A DNA stretch of 10,781 nt from an uncultured Rhodanobacter sp. (GTDB lineage Bacteria > Pseudomonadota > Gammaproteobacteria > Xanthomonadales > Rhodanobacteraceae), in assembly GCA_937906285.1 (NCBI GenBank), contig CALCWL010000395.1, forward strand, positions 1 to 10,781, given 5' to 3'. The notes under the pieces were generated by a model, which searched no databases, had not been told where the DNA came from, and saw only the letters and a program-made list of their open reading frames with translations. Positions 6,968 through 10,781 of the stretch are shown here, one piece after another. Made by a program: the position numbers and the translations under genes. The first letter of the stretch is position 1. The number at the start of each line of letters is the position of its first letter.

Positions 6968-8762
6968 AGCGATCTCGTGAACCCGGCAGCCAGCTGGCCA
7001 GCACTTCCTTCGTCGATTGGCGCAGCATGCCGCCGGTATCCTCGTCCCCGTGCAGCATCGACTCGGCGAACGCGCGCGCCTGCTTCAGCGTGATGTGCGG
7101 CGGCAGCGGCGGCACGTCGGGATCGGTGATCGCCTCGATGACGCAGGGGCGGTCGGCGGCCAGCGCCGCGTCCCACGCCGGCCCGATATCTTCCGGGCGA
7201 GTGACCAGGATGCCCTTGAGTCCCAGCATGTCCGCGTAGCGCGCATAGGGGAAATCCGGCACGTGCTGCGCGGCGACGAACTTGGGGTCGCCTTCCAGCA
7301 CGCGCTGCTCCCAGGTCACCTGGTTGAGGTCGCGGTTGTTCAGCACCAGGATGACCAGGCGCGGATCGGACCACTCCTTCCAGTAGTCGGCGATGGTGAT
7401 CAGCTCGGCGTTGCCGTTCATCTGCATGGCGCCGTCGCCCACCATGGCGATGGCGACACGCTCCGGAAACGCGAACTTCGCCGCGATCACGTAAGGCACG
7501 CCCGGCCCCATGGTAGCCAGACCGCCGGACAGCGAGGCCATCATCCCGCGGCGGATCTTCAGGTCGCGCGCATACCAGTTGGCCGCGGAGCCGGAATCGG
7601 ACGCAAGGATGCAGCCCTCGGGCAGCCGCGGCGACAGCTCCCAGAACATCCGCTCGGGATTGATCGGCTGGGCCTCGTTCATCGCCCGCGCCTCCAGCAC
7701 GCGCCACCACTCGGCCACGTTGTCCTCGACCGCCTGGCGCCAGCTGCGATCGGTCTTGCGCCGCAGCAGCGGAATCAGCGCGCGCAGGGTGGCGGCCGCG
7801 TCACCGGTCAGGTTGATCTCCATCGGATAGCGGATGGAGAGCATCGCCGGGTCGAGGTCGATCTGCACGCCGCGCGCCTGGCCCTCCTTCGGCAGGAACT
7901 CGGAATAGGGAAAGCGCGAGCCGACCATCAGCAAGGTGTCGCACTCCATCATCATGTCCCAGCTCGGCTTGGTGCCGAGCAGGCCGATGGAGCCGGTGAC
8001 CCAGGGCAGTTCGTCGGGGAGCACCGCCTTGCCCAGCAGCGCCTTGGCCACCCCGGCACCGAGCCGGTCGGCCACCTCGGTGACCTCCCCGGTGGCCGCC
8101 AGCGCGCCGGCGCCGACGAGGATTGCCACCTTCTCGCCAGCGTTGAGCAGATCCGCCGCCTGCTGCAGGTCGTCGACCTCCGGCACCACGCGCGGCATGC
8201 GATAGCCGTAGCCGGAATGAATGGCGCCGTGCGTGCGCGGCGGCACCGGCACCGCCTCCAGCAGCTGCACGTCGTTGGGCACGATGATGCATGTCACCGT
8301 GCGCCTGGAGATCGCGATGCGTACGGCGCGGTCGACGACGTGCCGCACCTGTGCCGGCACCGTGATCATTTCCACGTACTCGCTGGCCACGTCCTTGAAC
8401 AGCGAGACCAGATCGACCTCCTGCTGATACTGCCCGCCCAGCGCGGCGCGCGCCTGCTGGCCCACGATCGCCACCACCGGCTGGTGGTCGAGCCTGGCGT
8501 CGTACAAGCCGTTCAGCAGGTGGATCGCGCCGGGTCCGGAGGTGGCCATGCACACTCCCACCCCGCCGGAAAATTTTGCGTGCGCGCAGGCCATGAATGC
8601 GCACATCTCCTCGTGCCGCGCACGCACCAGCTGAAGCGCACCGCCGGCGCGGTCGAACGCACCCATGAGGCCGTTGATGCCGTCGCCGGGGTAACCGTAG
8701 ATTCGTTCGATACCCCACTCGCCGAGACGGTGCAACAGGAAATCACTGACGTTGTCGCTCAT
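6966..8762 (-). CDS. Thiamine-diphosphate enzyme of the pyruvate oxidase / PoxB type
   Basis: A 598-residue enzyme with the three-domain order of the acetolactate synthase/pyruvate oxidase family. The Pyr domain has YGYPGDGINGLMGAF (22-36), the activating glutamate in RHEEMCAF (Glu51) and SGPGAIHLLNGLYDA (75-89). A central Rossmann-like domain (about 190-330) would bind FAD in pyruvate oxidases. The PP domain has the ThDP/Mg motif starting at GDG (442-444) and ending at NN (475-476). Members decarboxylate a 2-keto acid such as pyruvate; PoxB feeds the electrons to quinone and makes acetate plus CO2. The GDG-to-NN spacing (30 residues between) is longer than the usual 24-27. The C-terminal tail (about 559-592) looks roughly alignable with the membrane-activation helix of E. 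coli PoxB. ATG 8762 has a purine-rich GAGAGAAG 6 bases upstream. It is the first gene of the - strand cluster. Substrate specificity is open: pyruvate oxidase is likely, but another 2-keto-acid decarboxylase is possible. Confidence 0.9.
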   Translation of the reverse strand: MSDNVSDFLLHRLGEWGIERIYGYPGDGINGLMGAFDRAGGALQLVRARHEEMCAFMACAHAKFSGGVGVCMATSGPGAIHLLNGLYDARLDHQPVVAIVGQQARAALGGQYQQEVDLVSLFKDVASEYVEMITVPAQVRHVVDRAVRIAISRRTVTCIIVPNDVQLLEAVPVPPRTHGAIHSGYGYRMPRVVPEVDDLQQAADLLNAGEKVAILVGAGALAATGEVTEVADRLGAGVAKALLGKAVLPDELPWVTGSIGLLGTKPSWDMMMECDTLLMVGSRFPYSEFLPKEGQARGVQIDLDPAMLSIRYPMEINLTGDAAATLRALIPLLRRKTDRSWRQAVEDNVAEWWRVLEARAMNEAQPINPERMFWELSPRLPEGCILASDSGSAANWYARDLKIRRGMMASLSGGLATMGPGVPYVIAAKFAFPERVAIAMVGDGAMQMNGNAELITIADYWKEWSDPRLVILVLNNRDLNQVTWEQRVLEGDPKFVAAQHVPDFPYARYADMLGLKGILVTRPEDIGPAWDAALAADRPCVIEAITDPDVPPLPPHITLKQARAFAESMLHGDEDTGGMLRQSTKEVLASWLPGSRDR

Positions 8763-9043
8763 CGCTCGCTTCTCTCTGGTGATGCCGGGAGTCGACCGTG
8801 GCGATGCGAAGGCAAGGCCATGTCGCGCGTGCGCCGCAACGCGATCGACGAATGGAACCCATCCTGCGCGGCGCGTCGTTAGCAGCCCATGAGAGCGACG
8901 TGTGGTGTGTCGTCACGCCGGTGACGATGCCTCCGCTGGCGATTGCGCCCGGCGCGTTCCATGATGGATGGGACCAGCCGACTCACGTCGCCTGAACGCC
9001 GGCGTGCACAGACTCGTGCCGCAGATCCTGCGAGGAAACTACC
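8763..9043. promoter_or_regulatory. Divergent intergenic region between the thiamine-diphosphate enzyme and aldehyde dehydrogenase genes
   Basis: This 281-base non-coding gap lies between two gene starts that point away from each other, so it must hold the promoters of both the six-gene - strand cluster and the aldehyde dehydrogenase. I found no convincing -35/-10 pair on either strand, as is common in high-GC genomes. The clearest element is the inverted repeat at 8910-8927, described separately. Short open frames crossing the region have no ribosome binding site or recognisable product and are not called. Confidence 0.6.
8910..8927. promoter_or_regulatory. Inverted repeat, candidate operator
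   Basis: TCGTCAC-GCCG-GTGACGA is a perfect 7+7 base dyad around a 4-base centre. It lies near the middle of the divergent gap, 148 bases from the thiamine-diphosphate enzyme start and 117 bases from the aldehyde dehydrogenase start. Its size suits a dimeric repressor or activator controlling both directions. As RNA it could also form a short hairpin in a leader. The protein that would bind it is not identifiable, and no regulator gene is present in the window. Confidence 0.4.
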
Positions 9044-10474
9044 GTGTTGCAGAAGAGCTATCCGTACTATCTCGCCAACCAGCCGCAGCAGACGAACACC
9101 GACCTCGTCGTGCGCAACAAGTACAGCGGCCGCATCGCCACCCGGGTGGCGGTGCCCGATGCGAAGGCCGCCGAGAAGGCGATTGCCGCGGCGGTGAAGG
9201 CCGCTCGCCCGATGCGCGAGTACAAGCCGTGGGCGCGGCAGGCGGTATTGCAGCACTGCGCCGCGCGCTTCACCGAGCGCCGCGAGGAACTGGCCGAGGC
9301 GCTGTGCATCGAGGCGGGCAAGCCGATCAAGGACGCTGCCGGCGAAGTGACCCGGCTGATCGAGACGTTCCGCATCGCCGCCGAGGAAGCCGTGCGCATC
9401 AACGGCGAAACGATCAACCTGGAACTGGCCAGCCGTCTGGACGGCTACCACGGCTACACCAAACGCGTGCCGCTGGGGCCGGTGTCATTCATCACGCCGT
9501 TCAATTTTCCGTTGAACCTGGTCGCGCACAAGGTGGCGCCGGCGATCGCTGCAGGTTGTCCGTTCGTGCTCAAGCCGTCGGAGAAGACCCCGATCGGCGC
9601 ACTGATCATCGGCGAGGTGCTGGCCGAGACCGACCTGCCGCGCGGTGCGTTCTCCATCCTGCCGCTGGACGGCAGCCACGCCGCGCCGCTGGTCGAGGAC
9701 GAGCGCTTCAAGCTGCTCTCGTTCACCGGCGGCCAGATCGGCTGGGACCTGAAGGCCCGCGCCGGACGCAAGAAGGTGGTGCTGGAGCTGGGCGGCAACG
9801 CCGCCTGCATCGTCGATGCCGACCAGGGCCCGCAACTCGACCGCGTGGTGCAGCGGCTGGTGTTCGGCGCGTTCTACCAGTCCGGCCAGAGCTGCATCGG
9901 CGTGCAGCGCATCTACGCGCACGCGGACGTGTACGACGCGCTGAAGCGCAAGCTGGTCGCCGCCACGAAGAAGCTCAAGGCCGGCGACCCGAAGGACAGC
10001 AGCGTGTTCCTCGGTCCGATGATCGACGAGGCCGCCGCCGAGCGCCTGCATGGCTGGATTCTGGAAGCGAAACAGGCCGGCGGCAGGATCCTTTGCGGCG
10101 GCAGGCGCGAAGGCAACATGCTGGAGGCCACGCTGATGGAGAACGTGCCGGCCGACGCAAAGGCGAACCGCATGGAAGCGTTCGGCCCGTTCGCCCTGCT
10201 CGCGCCGTTCGACAAGTTCGACCACGCGATCGGCATGGTCAACGATTCGGACTATGGCCTGCAGGCCGGCATCTTCACCAATGACCTCGACCATGCGATG
10301 CGTGCGTGGAACGAGCTCGAACAGGGCGGCGTGATCGTCAACGACATCCCCAGCTTCCGCGTCGACAACATGCCCTACGGCGGCATCAAGCGGTCCGGCC
10401 TGGGCCGCGAAGGCCTGCGTTATGCGATCGAGGACATGACCGAGGTCCGCCTGATGGTGATGCGCGAAACCTGA
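9044..10474 (+). CDS. NAD(P)-dependent aldehyde dehydrogenase (ALDH21-like)
   Basis: A 476-residue enzyme oxidising an aldehyde to the carboxylic acid with NAD(P)+. Family landmarks are the cofactor-site PFNFPLNL (151-158) and KPSEKTP (180-186), the general-base glutamate in ELGGNAA, the nucleophilic cysteine in SGQSCIGVQR, and the EAFGP cofactor motif followed by a C-terminal PYGGIKRSGLGREG. The N-terminus (KSYPYYLANQP) and body resemble the ALDH family 21 / RNP123 group as I remember it; the natural substrate is not established by sequence. The canonical FTGS at the nucleotide site reads FTGG here. The start is GTG 9044 with GAGGA (9032-9036) 7 bases upstream; nothing in frame upstream is better. 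The gene is divergent from the six-gene cluster and may act on its aldehyde product. It ends 50 bases before the stop of a convergent gene. Confidence 0.94.
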   Translation: MLQKSYPYYLANQPQQTNTDLVVRNKYSGRIATRVAVPDAKAAEKAIAAAVKAARPMREYKPWARQAVLQHCAARFTERREELAEALCIEAGKPIKDAAGEVTRLIETFRIAAEEAVRINGETINLELASRLDGYHGYTKRVPLGPVSFITPFNFPLNLVAHKVAPAIAAGCPFVLKPSEKTPIGALIIGEVLAETDLPRGAFSILPLDGSHAAPLVEDERFKLLSFTGGQIGWDLKARAGRKKVVLELGGNAACIVDADQGPQLDRVVQRLVFGAFYQSGQSCIGVQRIYAHADVYDALKRKLVAATKKLKAGDPKDSSVFLGPMIDEAAAERLHGWILEAKQAGGRILCGGRREGNMLEATLMENVPADAKANRMEAFGPFALLAPFDKFDHAIGMVNDSDYGLQAGIFTNDLDHAMRAWNELEQGGVIVNDIPSFRVDNMPYGGIKRSGLGREGLRYAIEDMTEVRLMVMRET

Positions 10475-10500
10475 TCCCCCGCGCGCCGCATGAACGCGGC

Positions 10501-10527
10501 AAAAGCCGGCGGGCGGTGCCCGCCCTA
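10501..10527 (-). terminator. Probable intrinsic terminator of the DUF218 gene
   Basis: On the - strand the gene's TAG stop (10525-10527) runs straight into an all-GC hairpin. The 7-bp stem is GGCGGGC/GCCCGCC, with a 3-base loop, at 10508-10524. It is followed by GGC and then TTTT (10501-10504). The stem is strong but the T tract is short and three bases away, so termination may be partial. On the + strand the same hairpin follows the aldehyde dehydrogenase stop but has no T run. Confidence 0.5.
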
Positions 10528-10528
10528 C
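10508..10528 (-). repeat. GTAG-headed palindrome resembling a REP element
   Basis: Read on the - strand, the tetranucleotide GTAG (10528-10525) is followed at once by the 7-bp perfect palindrome with loop ACC. A GTAG head plus a nested palindrome is the layout of the REP-like elements dispersed by RAYT transposases in Stenotrophomonas and relatives. Only one copy is visible here, so its dispersed nature is inferred from the pattern alone. Confidence 0.4.
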
Positions 10529-10781
10529 CGCACGGGCTTCATGGCCGGTGCGTTCCAGCCCATCGCGTTGTAGACGTGGTAACGCAGCACGCCAAGGTAT
10601 TCATGCAAGGCCACATCGGTCAGTACCAGATTCTGCGCCGAGGGCCACAGGCCCAGGTCGGCGTGCAGGTAGTCCGCGCGCACCGGGGTGGATGCGATGC
10701 CGAAGTGATCGAAGTACAGCACGCTGCGGCGCAGGTGCCAGGCGGAACTGACCAGCCACACCTTCGGTGCGTCGAGCTTGG
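10525..10781 (-). CDS. YdcF/ElyC-like DUF218 protein, C-terminal part only
   Basis: The visible part is the last 84 residues of a gene that enters from the right edge; the GTG at 10761 is internal, not a start. It begins with KLDAPKVWLVSSAWHLRRSV, which matches the conserved strand and helix of DUF218 proteins (YdcF, SanA, ElyC), where a VTSxxHxxR-like motif lies near the active pocket. It continues with WPSAQNLVLTDVALHEYLGVLRYHVYNA, a typical end for this family. Such proteins are membrane-associated or periplasmic and have been linked to cell-envelope precursor metabolism, but their biochemical function is poorly defined. The C-terminus is closed by the TAG inside a GTAG-headed palindrome. 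The gene is convergent with the aldehyde dehydrogenase and probably unrelated to the cluster. Confidence 0.78.
   Translation of the reverse strand, partial: KLDAPKVWLVSSAWHLRRSVLYFDHFGIASTPVRADYLHADLGLWPSAQNLVLTDVALHEYLGVLRYHVYNAMGWNAPAMKPVR

Noticed and set aside
5774..7093. A 439-codon + strand frame opposite the enolase-superfamily gene
   Set aside because: Low-complexity Arg/Ala/His composition typical of an antisense shadow; the opposite strand has the full set of enolase-superfamily catalytic residues.
7017..8882. A 621-codon + strand frame opposite the thiamine-diphosphate enzyme gene
   Set aside because: Antisense shadow without recognisable motifs. The - strand product shows all thiamine-diphosphate landmarks.
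8958..8968. Small palindrome TCCAT-G-ATGGA upstream of the aldehyde dehydrogenase
   Set aside because: The 5-base arms are too short to separate from chance, and the 8910-8927 dyad is clearly stronger.
8798..8995. A 65-codon + strand frame in the divergent intergenic region
   Set aside because: No ribosome binding site, no recognisable product and overlap with the expected promoter region.

Overview
The window is GC-rich, densely coding bacterial chromosome. The exonuclease VII sequence, the codon usage, the enzyme set and a GTAG-headed palindrome resembling Stenotrophomonas/Xanthomonas REP elements suggest a gammaproteobacterium of the Xanthomonadales/Lysobacterales, perhaps Rhodanobacteraceae. 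This placement is an inference; the window has no rRNA or other decisive marker.

Layout. The left edge (3-1115, + strand) holds the 3' four fifths of xseA, the large subunit of exonuclease VII. It is convergent, across a 121-base gap, with a tightly packed six-gene cluster on the - strand (8762 down to 1237). In transcription order the cluster encodes: a thiamine-diphosphate enzyme of the pyruvate oxidase/PoxB type (8762-6966); an enolase-superfamily protein of the mandelate racemase subgroup (6955-5873); a 65-residue, 8-cysteine metallothionein-like protein (5835-5638); a very large FAD plus Fe-S 2-hydroxyacid dehydrogenase of the YdiJ/D-2-hydroxyglutarate dehydrogenase type (5641-2681); a short-chain dehydrogenase with a C-terminal membrane-anchor-like segment (2684-1611); and a close homologue of the Anabaena sensory rhodopsin transducer, ASRT (1614-1237). 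The last three junctions are 4-base stop/start overlaps (GTGA, ATGA, ATGA), so co-translation is very likely.

Divergent from this cluster, across a 281-base regulatory gap (8763-9043) with a 7+7 inverted repeat, is an aldehyde dehydrogenase (9044-10474, + strand). It is convergent with the 3' end of a YdcF/ElyC-like DUF218 gene (- strand, cut by the right edge). Between them lies a GTAG-type palindrome that supplies the stop codon of the DUF218 gene and probably its terminator.

How the genes may work together (inference). Acid dehydratase/racemase, flavin-dependent hydroxyacid oxidation, NAD(P)-dependent oxidoreduction, 2-keto-acid decarboxylation and aldehyde oxidation are the steps of an oxidative pathway for sugar acids or hydroxyacids. 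No rhodopsin, transporter or regulator gene is present, so the ASRT-like protein is better read as a small-molecule-binding accessory of this metabolic operon than as a photosensory transducer. The substrate cannot be read from the sequence.
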